Source of the DNA: Phycisphaerae bacterium
GTDB taxonomy: Bacteria > Planctomycetota > Phycisphaerae > Phycisphaerales > SM1A02
Length of the DNA stretch: 64,000 nt
Direction of reading: 5' to 3'
Assembly: GCA_002716385.1 (NCBI GenBank)
Contig: PBAX01000014.1
Coordinates: 124,001-188,000 of the forward strand
The translations under genes were made by a program, and so were the position numbers. The notes beneath the pieces are model-generated. The model saw only the letters and a program-made list of their open reading frames with translations. It had not been told where the DNA came from and ran no database searches. Shown here piece by piece: positions 1 through 9,457 of this stretch. The stretch's first letter is position 1, and each line of letters starts with the position of its first letter.

Positions 1-498
1 TGGATGCAGTTGCGGCGAATCAATGATTCCTGGGAGCTCTACATCGAATGTCTGATCCCTGAAAGCAGCAATCGGCTCGACAGGATTTCTCCGGAGCAGC
101 TCGGTGATCTGAATGAGATGAGGGGCATCGAAGCCGTGACGATCTTGATGGGCACGAACGCGTCCAGTCAGATCTGGCCCGCGCACTGCATCGTGATCAC
201 GCCAGAGGATGGTTGGCGAAGCTATCTCGATACCGGATCCGGCACACCAGAGATCGAAATCCGCAGGCAGGATGACCGGTGGCTCGCCAACATGAAGATA
301 CCGGCCTCATGGTTGCCGACGGGTCAGGGACTACTCAAGATCGCCGCCATACGAACGCATTCGGGGGACGACTCGTTCGAGACGACCCCGACGCCATGCG
401 TCCCGTGGAAACTGAATCCCCGACCTGCCTACATCGATCTCGACGCTTGGGATCAGGATGACCAGCCATCGCTACGCGGGCCTGGGACTATTCAATGA
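1..498 (+). CDS. C-terminal part of an unknown protein, possibly CBM9/DOMON-like
   Basis: The reading frame is open to the first base of the window, so the gene probably begins upstream; an in-frame ATG at base 4 is not a convincing start. The visible 165 residues are rich in Trp and Pro. The stretch around residues 96-140 (a W-x-ANMKIP segment, then LLKIAAIRTHSG, then a PRPAYIDLDAW ending) recalls the end of carbohydrate-binding family 9/DOMON-like beta sandwiches, where an IP-containing strand is followed by a strand with a conserved Arg and a final LDAW-like strand. That resemblance is pattern recognition only. The gene converges on the MoxR gene with a 15-base gap and no visible terminator. 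No function is assigned. Confidence 0.6.
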   Translation, partial: WMQLRRINDSWELYIECLIPESSNRLDRISPEQLGDLNEMRGIEAVTILMGTNASSQIWPAHCIVITPEDGWRSYLDTGSGTPEIEIRRQDDRWLANMKIPASWLPTGQGLLKIAAIRTHSGDDSFETTPTPCVPWKLNPRPAYIDLDAWDQDDQPSLRGPGTIQ

Positions 499-513
499 AC
501 CTGAAAACGCTCG

Positions 514-1503
514 CTAGGAACTGAATTCCACTTCTGCCGGAAGCGTATCGACGATGTTCTGGAGAACGACATCGGTCGTGACACCTTCGGCCTCCGCCTC
601 GAAGTTGAGAATGCAGCGATGTCTCATCGCAGGCAGTATCGAGGCCCTGATGTCCTCGTAGTCGACCTGCGACCGGCCCTCCCGATGCGCACTGACCTTC
701 CCGGCGAGGACGAGCGTCTGCGCCGCTCTGGGAGAAGCCCCCATCCTGAAATACCGCTCGACCTGCGGGTTCGCCAATGGGCCACCTGGGTGGGTGGCGA
801 GCACACAACGGACGGCATAATCCTGAACCGCCTGAGGCACGACGGTGGCTCTGATCGATTTCTGATGTTCCAGAATCGTGGCCCCATCAAGCACGCGGTC
901 GATCGCGATATCCACATTCGCCGTGGTTCTGTTGAGTATCTCGCTCATCTCTTCACGACTGGAATAGCCGACCACGAGTTTGAAGAAGAATCGATCCAGC
1001 TGTGCTTCGGGAAGCGGATAGGTTCCCTCCTGCTCGACTGGATTCTGGGTGGCCATGACGAAAAACGGCTTGTCGAGAATGTGGGTCTGCCCACCTACGG
1101 TCACCGACTTCTCCTGCATGGCTTCCAGTAAGGATGACTGGGTCTTGGGTGTGGCACGATTGATTTCGTCCGCCAGAACGATCTGGGAGAAGATCGGCCC
1201 TTTCCGGAACGTGAACTCCCGGCCACCGTCGCCCTCAACCACGATGGTCGTACCAGTCACATCCGCCGGCATGAGGTCGGGTGTGAACTGGATCCTGGAG
1301 AAGTCAAGATGCATGGCCTCGGACAAGGTCCTTATAAGCAGCGTCTTTCCCAGTCCGGGCACACCCTCGAGCAGGACATGTCCTCCCGAGAACAGGCATG
1401 TCAAGACACCTTCGATGACTTCATCATGACCGACAACCGCCTTGCCAATCTCAGTGCGAAGTCGATCCCAGTCGTCCTTGAAAGTCATATCAGCCAGCTC
1501 CAT
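514..1503 (-). CDS. MoxR-family AAA+ ATPase
   Basis: AAA+ ATPase of about 329 residues, the usual length for MoxR proteins, which act as chaperone-like ATPases that mature or regulate partner complexes, often beside DUF58 and von Willebrand A genes. Walker A (GVPGLGKT) lies at residues 47-54 and Walker B (IVLADEIN) at 108-115, followed by the family's RATPKTQSSLLEAMQE segment. A QNPVEQEGTYPLPEAQLDRF segment of the sensor region follows further on. The first ATG lacks a ribosome-binding site; a second ATG at 1488 has GGAG nine bases upstream and may be the true start. The usual DUF58/vWA partners are not visible; the upstream neighbour is a beta-barrel-like exported protein and the downstream side is convergent. 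The partner is therefore unknown. Confidence 0.9.
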   Translation of the reverse strand: MELADMTFKDDWDRLRTEIGKAVVGHDEVIEGVLTCLFSGGHVLLEGVPGLGKTLLIRTLSEAMHLDFSRIQFTPDLMPADVTGTTIVVEGDGGREFTFRKGPIFSQIVLADEINRATPKTQSSLLEAMQEKSVTVGGQTHILDKPFFVMATQNPVEQEGTYPLPEAQLDRFFFKLVVGYSSREEMSEILNRTTANVDIAIDRVLDGATILEHQKSIRATVVPQAVQDYAVRCVLATHPGGPLANPQVERYFRMGASPRAAQTLVLAGKVSAHREGRSQVDYEDIRASILPAMRHRCILNFEAEAEGVTTDVVLQNIVDTLPAEVEFSS

Positions 1504-1518
1504 CAGGAGTGAATCGAG

Positions 1519-2517
1519 TCAGAAGCGAACGGCACCCTGAAAACCGATCACCGGTGCCGGTTTGTAGTTATCCGCATAGACGTCCTGAGAGGCCGCGTTG
1601 GTCGACTTGATGCGACCATAGACCGTGGCACCTGCATAAAAGGTCAGGGAGACATCTTCCACAGGTTCCCATGAAAGATAGATCGTCAATGGAAGCGTCT
1701 CGGTTGTGCCGACGCCATTTGGAAGGGGACCCGAGTCATCCAGTCGGAATCGCTCGTAATCAAAGACCGCCGCGATGCCGGCATCCAGGTCTTCCGTCAG
1801 TTCATACACGAGTTCCGCACCCGATTGGTTCGCCCAACCTGTGGTCAGACGAGTATCGAGACTGAGACGATCAGTGATCTGCCAATCGAGAATGATGATC
1901 GGATAGATCAACGCGTCATCCTCGAGTTGGGAACGAACACCGACACCACCGCCCAGAGTCAGGTCCTTGGAGAAGGAATACGCGAATGCGCCAACGCCGC
2001 CTCCAATCAACGCGTCATTCCAGTCACCACCCTCTTCGACCGCCCACATGGCCTGACCACCGCCAAGGACCATCCAGTTCTGATCGATTCGCCAATTGAA
2101 GCCGAGATTTATCTGGGCAGTGTTGATGTTGTTCCAGGGCGCCACGACATCCTGAAATGTCCAGTGGTCGTACTGATACCGCCAGCCAAGCGACATGCTG
2201 AAGCCTTCCGCGACCGGAACCGTGACCTTGCCGTCGGTATGGAAACGTCCGTGCGCCACTCGCCCACCCTGATCCAGACTCGACTTGAACTGCCAGGTGT
2301 ATCCCGCATCGAAGGAGAGGGAGGTATCGAAAGACATCTCTGGTTTCTGACCCAGACCCGCGGGCGACACATCGACAGGCGGCGTCTTGCCGTCGGCCTC
2401 CTGTTGCGCAATCGAAGGTATCTCGTCAGATGCCGAGTCCTGGAGACTCAGCACAGGCAACGCCATCGCGGCCGGATCCGCTCCAAGGGCCAACGCACTG
2501 AACATGACTGAAAGCAT
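1519..2517 (-). CDS. Exported outer-membrane beta-barrel-like protein
   Basis: Protein of 332 residues with a hydrophobic N-terminus that reads as a signal peptide (cleavage probably near residues 19-28). The rest is a series of short alternating strands with aromatic residues (SLGWRYQYDHW, INLGFNWRID, LTLGGGVGVRS, LSLDTRLTTGW, LPLTIYLSWEP) ending in VIGFQGAVRF. A terminal aromatic residue and Gly/aromatic strands are typical of outer-membrane beta barrels; it resembles planctomycete DUF6268-type proteins, but this is not proven. The ATG is preceded by AGGAG nine bases upstream, supporting this start. It lies between nusG and the MoxR gene on the same strand and may share a transcript with MoxR (15-base gap). 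Confidence 0.65.
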   Translation of the reverse strand: MLSVMFSALALGADPAAMALPVLSLQDSASDEIPSIAQQEADGKTPPVDVSPAGLGQKPEMSFDTSLSFDAGYTWQFKSSLDQGGRVAHGRFHTDGKVTVPVAEGFSMSLGWRYQYDHWTFQDVVAPWNNINTAQINLGFNWRIDQNWMVLGGGQAMWAVEEGGDWNDALIGGGVGAFAYSFSKDLTLGGGVGVRSQLEDDALIYPIIILDWQITDRLSLDTRLTTGWANQSGAELVYELTEDLDAGIAAVFDYERFRLDDSGPLPNGVGTTETLPLTIYLSWEPVEDVSLTFYAGATVYGRIKSTNAASQDVYADNYKPAPVIGFQGAVRF

Positions 2518-2622
2518 GGAAGTTCACTCCTGTATGACGTGGACGATAGCGGATAACACCCTCATCGTGCAGAGGAGGTGATCAGTCCAGCTCAATTGAA
2601 CGCTTCACGATCCGAAAGAGGA

Positions 2623-3342
2623 CTATTCCTCGGCCTTGGCGATCTGCCAATACTCGAGTTCGACCGGTGCCTGACGACCGAAGATCGTGACCAGTACACG
2701 AACCAGTCCGCGTTCCGGCAGCACTTCGTCGACGGTACCTTCGTAGTTCTCGAACGGGCCTTCCTTGATCGTGACGGAATCGCCAGGAGCGAATTCCATA
2801 CGAACGGTCGGCTCTTCCTCCGGCATCTTGGAGTCGTGGAGCATCTTCTCCACTTCGCCGGGTGACATCGGTGTCGGACGACCAGCGGTTCCGACGAAGT
2901 CGCCGACACCAGTGGTTTCCTTGATCAGGAAGAAGACGTCCTGAGGAATTCGGCCATCCGGCTCCAACCGCATCTCCACGAAGATGTATCCGGGATAGAG
3001 CTTCGTTTCGGTGATTCTCTGCTTGCCACCCTTGAGTGTACGTGTCTTCTCGGTCGGAACCATGATTCGACCGACTCGCTCCTCCAGGCCCTCGATCTGG
3101 ACCTTCTTCTGAAGGGTGTCTCGAACAGCATTTTCCTTGTTGGAGGCGACACGAAGTACAAACCAGTCCATCCCCTCGCGGTACATGGGCATGTCGACGG
3201 CTGGATCGAACGCATCGGCATCCGTGCTCTCTACCGCCGGAGACGCTGCTTCATCAGCAGTTGCCGTCGTCTCCTCCGCCGCTTCTTCAGCGCCGTTGGA
3301 AACTGGCTCGTCGTTGGTCATCGTCTGGTTCTGCTCGGACAT
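2623..3342 (-). CDS. nusG: Transcription termination/antitermination factor NusG
   Basis: NusG binds RNA polymerase through its N-terminal NGN domain and contacts Rho or ribosomal protein S10 through its C-terminal KOW domain. The NGN domain starts at about residue 58 (DWFVLRVASNKE) and includes the LYPGYIFVEM strand; the KOW domain is near residues 185-235 (GDSVTIKEGPFENYEGTVDEV). At 239 residues the protein is about 60 longer than E. coli NusG because of an acidic, Ala/Glu/Thr-rich extension over residues 1-55. GGAGGAG lies directly upstream of the ATG. It follows secE, as in most bacteria, but the usual rplK-rplA-rplJ-rplL genes do not follow. Confidence 0.97.
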   Translation of the reverse strand: MSEQNQTMTNDEPVSNGAEEAAEETTATADEAASPAVESTDADAFDPAVDMPMYREGMDWFVLRVASNKENAVRDTLQKKVQIEGLEERVGRIMVPTEKTRTLKGGKQRITETKLYPGYIFVEMRLEPDGRIPQDVFFLIKETTGVGDFVGTAGRPTPMSPGEVEKMLHDSKMPEEEPTVRMEFAPGDSVTIKEGPFENYEGTVDEVLPERGLVRVLVTIFGRQAPVELEYWQIAKAEE

Positions 3343-3397
3343 TCAATACTCCTCCGCAGGTGCAGGCATGACAATCATGCCCCCCGCGATGCCGGTG

Positions 3398-3805
3398 TCA
3401 GGACTGGAGGACGCCAGCCACCCTGAAGATCAGGGCAAAGACAACATCAACGCCCCAGCAGAAAAGCGCCACGATCAGGGTCAGTCCGATGACCGCCATG
3501 GTTGAACGCGTCAGCTCCGCCTTGCTGGACCAGTTGACCTTCTTCATCTCGCCTTCTGTGGCGATCATGAAGTCAACGGAGCCAGTCTTGATACCGATCA
3601 GCCAGTATCCAAGTATGCCGAATATGCCGGCGGCTACGAGGATGCCGATGACCTGGGCGTATGTCGATTCGATCCCGAAATCAATTGTTTCAATCTGCTT
3701 CCAGAGCCAGATCAGACCCAACGCAACAATGACGCCAAAGCCGATGGCCGACATCAGTCGTACCCAGTAGCCCTGTCCGCTCTTGTAGATTCCCTTGCTG
3801 CTCAT
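3398..3805 (-). CDS. secE: Preprotein translocase subunit SecE
   Basis: SecE is the essential clamp subunit of the SecYEG channel in the inner membrane. The product is 135 residues if it starts at the ATG at 3805 (MSSKGIYKSGQGYW). It has hydrophobic segments near residues 17-35, 48-68 and 105-130, and the SecE signature just before the last one (EMKKVNWSSKAELTRSTMAVIGLT). Having three membrane segments resembles the E. coli-type longer form. The frame stays open upstream to 3883, but that part overlaps tRNA-Trp and is not coding. Context tRNA-Trp, secE, nusG is the classical order, and secE and nusG are separated by about 55 bases. Confidence 0.95.
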   Translation of the reverse strand: MSSKGIYKSGQGYWVRLMSAIGFGVIVALGLIWLWKQIETIDFGIESTYAQVIGILVAAGIFGILGYWLIGIKTGSVDFMIATEGEMKKVNWSSKAELTRSTMAVIGLTLIVALFCWGVDVVFALIFRVAGVLQS

Positions 3806-3856
3806 GTTCTGCTCCGCTCTGACTGAGCCCGCTCGAGGGCAGGCATTCGAATCCAA

Positions 3857-3929
<73 letters not shown>

Positions 3930-3939
3930 TCAGCCACAA

Positions 3940-3963
3940 GCCTCACCCCTTGCGGGGTGAGGC
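3940..3963 (-). other. Stable hairpin with GNRA tetraloop between rpmG and tRNA-Trp
   Basis: A perfect 10-base-pair inverted repeat (GCCTCACCCC and GGGGTGAGGC) closes a four-base loop that reads GCAA, a GNRA tetraloop, in the minus-strand RNA. It lies 12 bases after the rpmG stop and 11 bases before the 5' end of tRNA-Trp. There is no U-run after it, so it is more likely a processing or mRNA-end-stabilising element than an intrinsic terminator. Confidence 0.6.
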
Positions 3964-3974
3964 CATGGCGATTG

Positions 3975-4154
3975 TCACTTTCGCTTGATCTTGTGCAACG
4001 TGTGCTTGCGAAGACGAGGGCTGTACTTCTGGAAGCCGGCCTTGACCTTCTCATCGATGCCACCTTTGACCCTGATGCTCGTGCGGTAGTTCAAATCACC
4101 GCTCTCAGAACACTGGAGCCAAACGTACTCTCGGTCTGTTGACTTCTTTGCCAT
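3975..4154 (-). CDS. rpmG: 50S ribosomal protein L33
   Basis: A 59-residue, Lys/Arg-rich protein beginning MAKKSTDREYVWLQC and ending KHTLHKIKRK. The pattern NYRTSIRVKGG...KYSPRLRKHTLH matches L33, a small protein of the large ribosomal subunit. Only one cysteine is present (residue 15), so the two CxxC pairs of zinc-binding L33 are missing; this is the zinc-independent (C-minus) form. The ATG is preceded by GGAG about ten bases upstream. The gene lies directly downstream of tuf and upstream of tRNA-Trp on the same strand, a placement seen in many bacteria. Confidence 0.93.
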   Translation of the reverse strand: MAKKSTDREYVWLQCSESGDLNYRTSIRVKGGIDEKVKAGFQKYSPRLRKHTLHKIKRK

Positions 4155-4182
4155 AACCCTGAATCTCCGTCAATACCTGTTG

Positions 4183-5379
<1,197 letters not shown>

Positions 5380-5549
5380 CGGTATTGTCTCCGTCTATCG
5401 CCATTTACTCGGCCGGGCACCTTGCCTAACCGAATGTTCCTATCGAAACTGAGCGACGACCCTGTCGGGACGCCGAACTACCGGAGCAGATGAAAGCCAT
5501 CCACTCCTCTTGGACACCGTCACGGACCACCCGTGCCACCTGTCCGACA

Positions 5550-5621
5550 AGCCACCGACGGGACTTGAACCCGTGACCTCACCCTTACCAAGGGTGTGCT
5601 CTACCACTGAGCTACGGTGGC
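5550..5621 (-). tRNA. thrT: tRNA-Thr (GGT anticodon)
   Basis: A 72-base cloverleaf on the minus strand: acceptor GCCACCG/CGGTGGC, D arm GCTC/GAGC, anticodon stem CACCC/GGGTG with loop TTGGTAA, and T arm ACGGG/CCCGT with loop TTCAAGT. The anticodon GGT reads threonine ACC and ACT codons. The discriminator is T and CCA is not encoded. It lies 170 bases upstream of tuf; the sequence between them shows no further tRNA, although many bacteria have Tyr and Gly tRNAs in this cluster. Confidence 0.96.
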
Positions 5622-5666
5622 GACTCGATTCCCTCATCAGCCTGCGGAGGCTCACCCCGAGACTGA

Positions 5667-5694
5667 ATAAAAACCGCCTCGGATTACGAGGCGG
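5667..5694 (-). terminator. Rho-independent terminator downstream of the pseudopilin gene
   Basis: On the minus strand an 8-base-pair GC-rich stem (CCGCCTCG and CGAGGCGG, loop TAATC) is followed directly by TTTTTATT, the classic intrinsic terminator form. It would end transcription from the pseudopilin gene before tRNA-Thr. A second, shorter GC hairpin (GGCCCC-TC-GGGGCC in the minus-strand RNA) lies at 5768-5781, right after the pseudopilin stop, followed only by TTTG. Confidence 0.8.
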
Positions 5695-5786
5695 AAGCTC
5701 AGATTGTACCGTTACCGCCATCCCTTTCAAGGTGCCAGCAAGGGTAGAAATGGAATGTGGCTTCAAAGGCCCCGAGGGGCCAATAT

Positions 5787-6992
5787 TCAGGGGTTTATCT
5801 CGCTTTTACGGCGATCCAGATCCGTAATTCGGATCCCTCGGCCCGGAGGCCCCCCCTCGGCACCCTGCAGATCCTGGATACGACCGAATCGGTTGATCAC
5901 ATCGGTATGCCCATCCAGAAAGAGCATCAGGCAGGATTCCCCTTCGCCGTAGCGTAGATCCACCTCCTGAGTGGATGCCCCGCTTGGCCCGACCTGATTG
6001 TCACCCTGGCCAAGAACACTGACGGAGTCGAAATCCTGAATGAGAAAGGCCAGTGATGTGGCCAGTTCATCATCGGGACCCCCGCCAATGGTCGTGCCGG
6101 CAAATGAATCAACCAGATACATCGAACTTGCTGGCGATGTCAGCTGTCCCATCGTGACGTATCGGTCGATGTTCGAATCCCCGTCGACCAGAGTCTTGTC
6201 TCGTTTCGAACGAGCATCGAAGAAGTTGTTGGCCGCGAAGAAACCAGGAAGACCCTTCTCGTAGGCACCTGCACCGAACGGCTTGGGATACCCCTTGATG
6301 CCGCTTCCGGTCGCTTCTCCAATCTCGTCGTATGACATGTACGAATCGAGACCACCCGCCTGGAACCTCGGGAAATTGTGAGTGTTGGGCGCGAAGGATC
6401 GGAGCGGATGTCGCTTGAAGTTCGGGTCGTAGTCGTAGATGTGGCGATTCGGTGCACGGTACTTGTACGTGACGTTTACCGTTGGGCCGTTGTTCATGCC
6501 GCCACCCGGTACCACGAGTGGAAAATCGGCTACGCCGACATCATCCGCGAGATTTGTCTCCACCCAGAGGATGTCTGCGAAGGTTCCCTGTGAAATCAGA
6601 CCGTCCCTTGGTGTCGATGCCTCTCCAAGGAGATTGTTGGTGGGTAGCCAATCGAGGTCGCCGCCTTGTCCGTTGAAGGCCATGGCAGAAGCGATCTTGC
6701 CCAGCTCCGTGCCGTTTTCATCCAGATAATCGAACTGGCTGGGAACGATGCGGTCGCGGTGGTTGTTGGAGTAGTTCTCCATCCAGGTGTGGATCTGGCG
6801 AAGATTGTTCCTCGAACGAAGCAGCTGCTCGGTTCCATCGACACCCGACAGGGCCGTCAAGGTGAGGCCCACGAGAATTCCGATGATCGAAATGACGACG
6901 AGCATCTCAACAAGACTGAAGCCCGACCGATGACGGATGTTCACATGCCGTCTAGGTTTGTTGGTTCGATCCTGAAACCCTGGGTTGAACAT
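5787..6992 (-). CDS. Type II secretion pseudopilin-like protein with prepilin leader
   Basis: A 401-residue protein with a type IV prepilin/pseudopilin N-terminus: a basic leader (IRHRSG) cleaved before Phe, then FSLVEMLVVISIIGILVGL, which has the conserved Glu at mature position 5 and a hydrophobic helix. The rest is a large, mostly polar domain ending with an FLDGHTDVINRFG segment like the H-X-DG motif common in the expanded planctomycete pseudopilin families. I chose the ATG at 6992 (GGAG about 11 bases upstream); the frame is open to 7055 through alternative codons. No secretion or pilus assembly genes are nearby, and the terminator after it suggests a single-gene unit. Cargo and role are unknown. 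Confidence 0.85.
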   Translation of the reverse strand: MFNPGFQDRTNKPRRHVNIRHRSGFSLVEMLVVISIIGILVGLTLTALSGVDGTEQLLRSRNNLRQIHTWMENYSNNHRDRIVPSQFDYLDENGTELGKIASAMAFNGQGGDLDWLPTNNLLGEASTPRDGLISQGTFADILWVETNLADDVGVADFPLVVPGGGMNNGPTVNVTYKYRAPNRHIYDYDPNFKRHPLRSFAPNTHNFPRFQAGGLDSYMSYDEIGEATGSGIKGYPKPFGAGAYEKGLPGFFAANNFFDARSKRDKTLVDGDSNIDRYVTMGQLTSPASSMYLVDSFAGTTIGGGPDDELATSLAFLIQDFDSVSVLGQGDNQVGPSGASTQEVDLRYGEGESCLMLFLDGHTDVINRFGRIQDLQGAEGGPPGRGIRITDLDRRKSEINP

Positions 6993-7162
6993 GAATCCAT
7001 ATCTCCGTGCTTTGGCGAACGTCCGTCGCCGCCAGTGGCATTGCCCATCCAGCATACTCCCAAGATTGTTCGAATCCCGAGGGAATGCGGATCCTCGTGC
7101 ATGCTCCTGATCTACAGACTATTCGAATGACCCTAAACGGGCCTTTAGGCGGTCCATGTCCA

Positions 7163-8647
7163 TTAACCCAGATTCATGGTCATCAGGAATTCGGCGTTGG
7201 AGTTGGATTTGACCATTCTGGAACGAAGCATCTCCATCGCTTCCACGACACTCATGTCGGAAACGACCTTGCGAAGCCTGACGACCAGATCCATTTCCTT
7301 GGGATCAAGCAGCAGTTCCTCACGCCGTGTTCCCGACGCGGCAATGTCGATGGCAGGCCAGATGCGCTTCTCCACCAGCTTTCGAGTGAGATGCAGCTCC
7401 GAGTTGCCGGTTCCCTTGAACTCCTCGAAGATCACTTCGTCCGCCTTGGAACCGGTATCCACGAGGGCCGTGGCGATGATGGTCAGGGAGCCACCATCCT
7501 CGATGTTCCGGGCCGAACCAAAGAACTTCTTCGGCTTGATCAACGCGGCGTTGTCAACACCACCGGTGCCGATCTTGCCCGAGTTGGTCGCCGCGTTGTT
7601 GTATCCGCGGGCAAGTCTGGTGATGGAGTCCATGAGGACCACCACGTCCTCTCCCACTTCGACCATGCGTCGAGCCTTCTCCATGACCATCTCTGCCACT
7701 TGAATATGCCGCGTGGCATGCTCGTCGAAGGTACTGGCGACGACCTCGACCGATTCGTGGGTACTCCGACGGAAGTCAGTGACTTCCTCCGGCCTTTCAT
7801 CAACCAGCAGAACGATGACGTAGGCATCGGGATGATTGGCGGAGATGGCATTGGTGATCTTCTGGAGCAGAACCGTCTTGCCGGTTCGAGGTGGTGCCAC
7901 GATCAAGGCACGCTGACCGAACCCCATAGGTGCCACCAGATCGATGACACGTGTCTCCAGCGGCTCGGTGCCCGTCTCGAGAATCACACGCTGGTTTGGA
8001 TGCAGCGGCGTCAGGTTCTCGAAGGCGGCCAGATTATGCAGCTCCTTCGGTGAGCGTCCGTTGATCTCCTCGACGCGAAGCATCGCGAAGTAGGTCTCCG
8101 CCTCCTTTGGTGGACGGATCAGTCCCTTGATGGTCTGACCACGACGAAGACCGAAACGACGAATCTGCGAAGGGCTCACATACACATCATCCGGAGAGGC
8201 CATGTAGGAATATTCCGGGCTTCGGAGAAATCCGAAACCATCGGGAAGAATCTCGAGTGTTCCTTCGCCCATCATCAGGCCCTGCTTGGCAGCACGAGCC
8301 TTGAGTATCTCGAACACGAGTTTCTGCTTTGACAGATTGGCCGGTTCCTCGATCTTCTCCTTCTCGGCAACCTTGATCAGTTCCTGGCCGTTCATCTTCT
8401 GCAGGGAAGCGAAGTCCTGACCGTCCTTCTTGGCCTTGTCGAACTTCGCCTGAGTCTTCTTGTCCAGCTCCGCATCCAGTTGTGACGCTTCCGCCTCCAG
8501 CGATTCGTCGGTCGGGACTTCGCCCGGCTGGAGGGTCATGGTCGCGATACTGCTGCCACCTGATGATTTCTTTCGTCTGCGTCTCTTCTTAGCCATGGGA
8601 CGTCCACCGGATCGGTTGCGATTCTGTCTTTCTTTTTTCTCAGACAT
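7163..8647 (-). CDS. rho: Transcription termination factor Rho
   Basis: Rho is a hexameric RNA-dependent helicase that ends transcription. The cold-shock-like RNA-binding domain carries GFGFLRS (residues 137-143), and the ATPase domain has the Walker A motif APPRTGKT (251-258), a [11 protein letters not shown] segment and the DSITRLAR loop typical of Rho. The 494-residue length exceeds E. coli Rho (419) because of an N-terminal extension of about 75 residues with a basic patch (KKRRRRKK at 20-27) followed by an acidic stretch. No ribosome-binding site is visible at the first ATG; the ATG for residue 18 is an alternative start. A weak hairpin (CCTAAA/TTTAGG) lies downstream at 7132-7149. Confidence 0.98.
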   Translation of the reverse strand: MSEKKERQNRNRSGGRPMAKKRRRRKKSSGGSSIATMTLQPGEVPTDESLEAEASQLDAELDKKTQAKFDKAKKDGQDFASLQKMNGQELIKVAEKEKIEEPANLSKQKLVFEILKARAAKQGLMMGEGTLEILPDGFGFLRSPEYSYMASPDDVYVSPSQIRRFGLRRGQTIKGLIRPPKEAETYFAMLRVEEINGRSPKELHNLAAFENLTPLHPNQRVILETGTEPLETRVIDLVAPMGFGQRALIVAPPRTGKTVLLQKITNAISANHPDAYVIVLLVDERPEEVTDFRRSTHESVEVVASTFDEHATRHIQVAEMVMEKARRMVEVGEDVVVLMDSITRLARGYNNAATNSGKIGTGGVDNAALIKPKKFFGSARNIEDGGSLTIIATALVDTGSKADEVIFEEFKGTGNSELHLTRKLVEKRIWPAIDIAASGTRREELLLDPKEMDLVVRLRKVVSDMSVVEAMEMLRSRMVKSNSNAEFLMTMNLG

Positions 8648-8788
8648 TCGGGGTGCTCAATAGCTGAACTTCTATGTCAGCCAAAAAAACGAACGCTTAC
8701 CTGTTCATTTTGGGGAATACCAGCCATCTGCTTCATGCAATTCTCCCCATGAAGTCGTGACAACGTGTCTCGACGGGAAGCCCGGACG

Positions 8789-9415
8789 TCACTTGTCCGG
8801 TCGGCTGGAATAATCGTTGATGAGATCGTCGAGATACTTCTCGACCGAACGGGTGAGATCCGTGATCTCACCGTCATTACATATGACATGATGGGACATG
8901 GAACGCTTCTCGTCAAGAGGTAATTGAGCCGCCTCTCGACGAGCCAGTTCATCGGAATCCCACTGGCGCGACTTCAGGACGCGATCCCGTCGTGTTTCGA
9001 TGGGGGTATCCACGAAAACAATCGAATCACAATGGCCTCCAAGATCGGCCTCGAGCAACAGCGGTGCATCGATGACCAACGCCCTCGTGCCAACCGGCGC
9101 CATGTCGAACAGGCGGGTTCTCATCTCCTCGACCATCGGATGAATGATCGATTCCAGCCATCTTCGCTCCGTTTCGTCGTTGAAGACTCGATGGGCCACC
9201 GCTTCACGATTCACGCCACCATCCGACTGCCTGACCTCTTCACCCCATCGCTGCGTGATCTGTTCCCTGACAGTCGGCGATTCCAACGCCTCGCCAGCCA
9301 TATGGTCCGCATTCGCCACCAGACAGCCGTGTTCCTCGAGGAGTCGAGCAACTCTGGACTTGCCGGAACCGACGCCCCCGGTCAGGCCGATGACTGGAAT
9401 GGACCAATTGCCCAT
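8789..9415 (-). CDS. coaE: Dephospho-CoA kinase
   Basis: CoaE performs the last step of coenzyme A synthesis, phosphorylating the 3'-hydroxyl of dephospho-CoA. The 208-residue protein has the P-loop GLTGGVGSGKS at residues 10-20, NADHMAGE in place of the usual D-A-D motif, RVFNDETERRWLESIIHPMV, and the lid-like segment RQWDSDELARREAAQLPLDEKRS, with a final D-x-x-I-x-N-like HHVICNDG. These are the family's signature segments in order. The gene lies between cysS (42 bases from the cysS stop) and rho (141 bases). The coaE-rho spacing contains a T-run but no convincing hairpin. Confidence 0.95.
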   Translation of the reverse strand: MGNWSIPVIGLTGGVGSGKSRVARLLEEHGCLVANADHMAGEALESPTVREQITQRWGEEVRQSDGGVNREAVAHRVFNDETERRWLESIIHPMVEEMRTRLFDMAPVGTRALVIDAPLLLEADLGGHCDSIVFVDTPIETRRDRVLKSRQWDSDELARREAAQLPLDEKRSMSHHVICNDGEITDLTRSVEKYLDDLINDYSSRPDK

Positions 9416-9457
9416 CTCAATGTGCCTCGTTAAACGAATGGAATGTACCTGATGACG

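Noticed and set aside
5622-5666. Promoter for the tRNA-Thr/tuf block
   Set aside because: I could not find a -35/-10 pair with acceptable spacing upstream of tRNA-Thr.
7007-8053. 348-residue plus-strand open frame
   Set aside because: It is antisense to rho, with no domain pattern.
8655-8710. T-run on the minus strand between coaE and rho as a terminator
   Set aside because: The preceding inverted repeat (GAAC/GTTC) is only four base pairs long.
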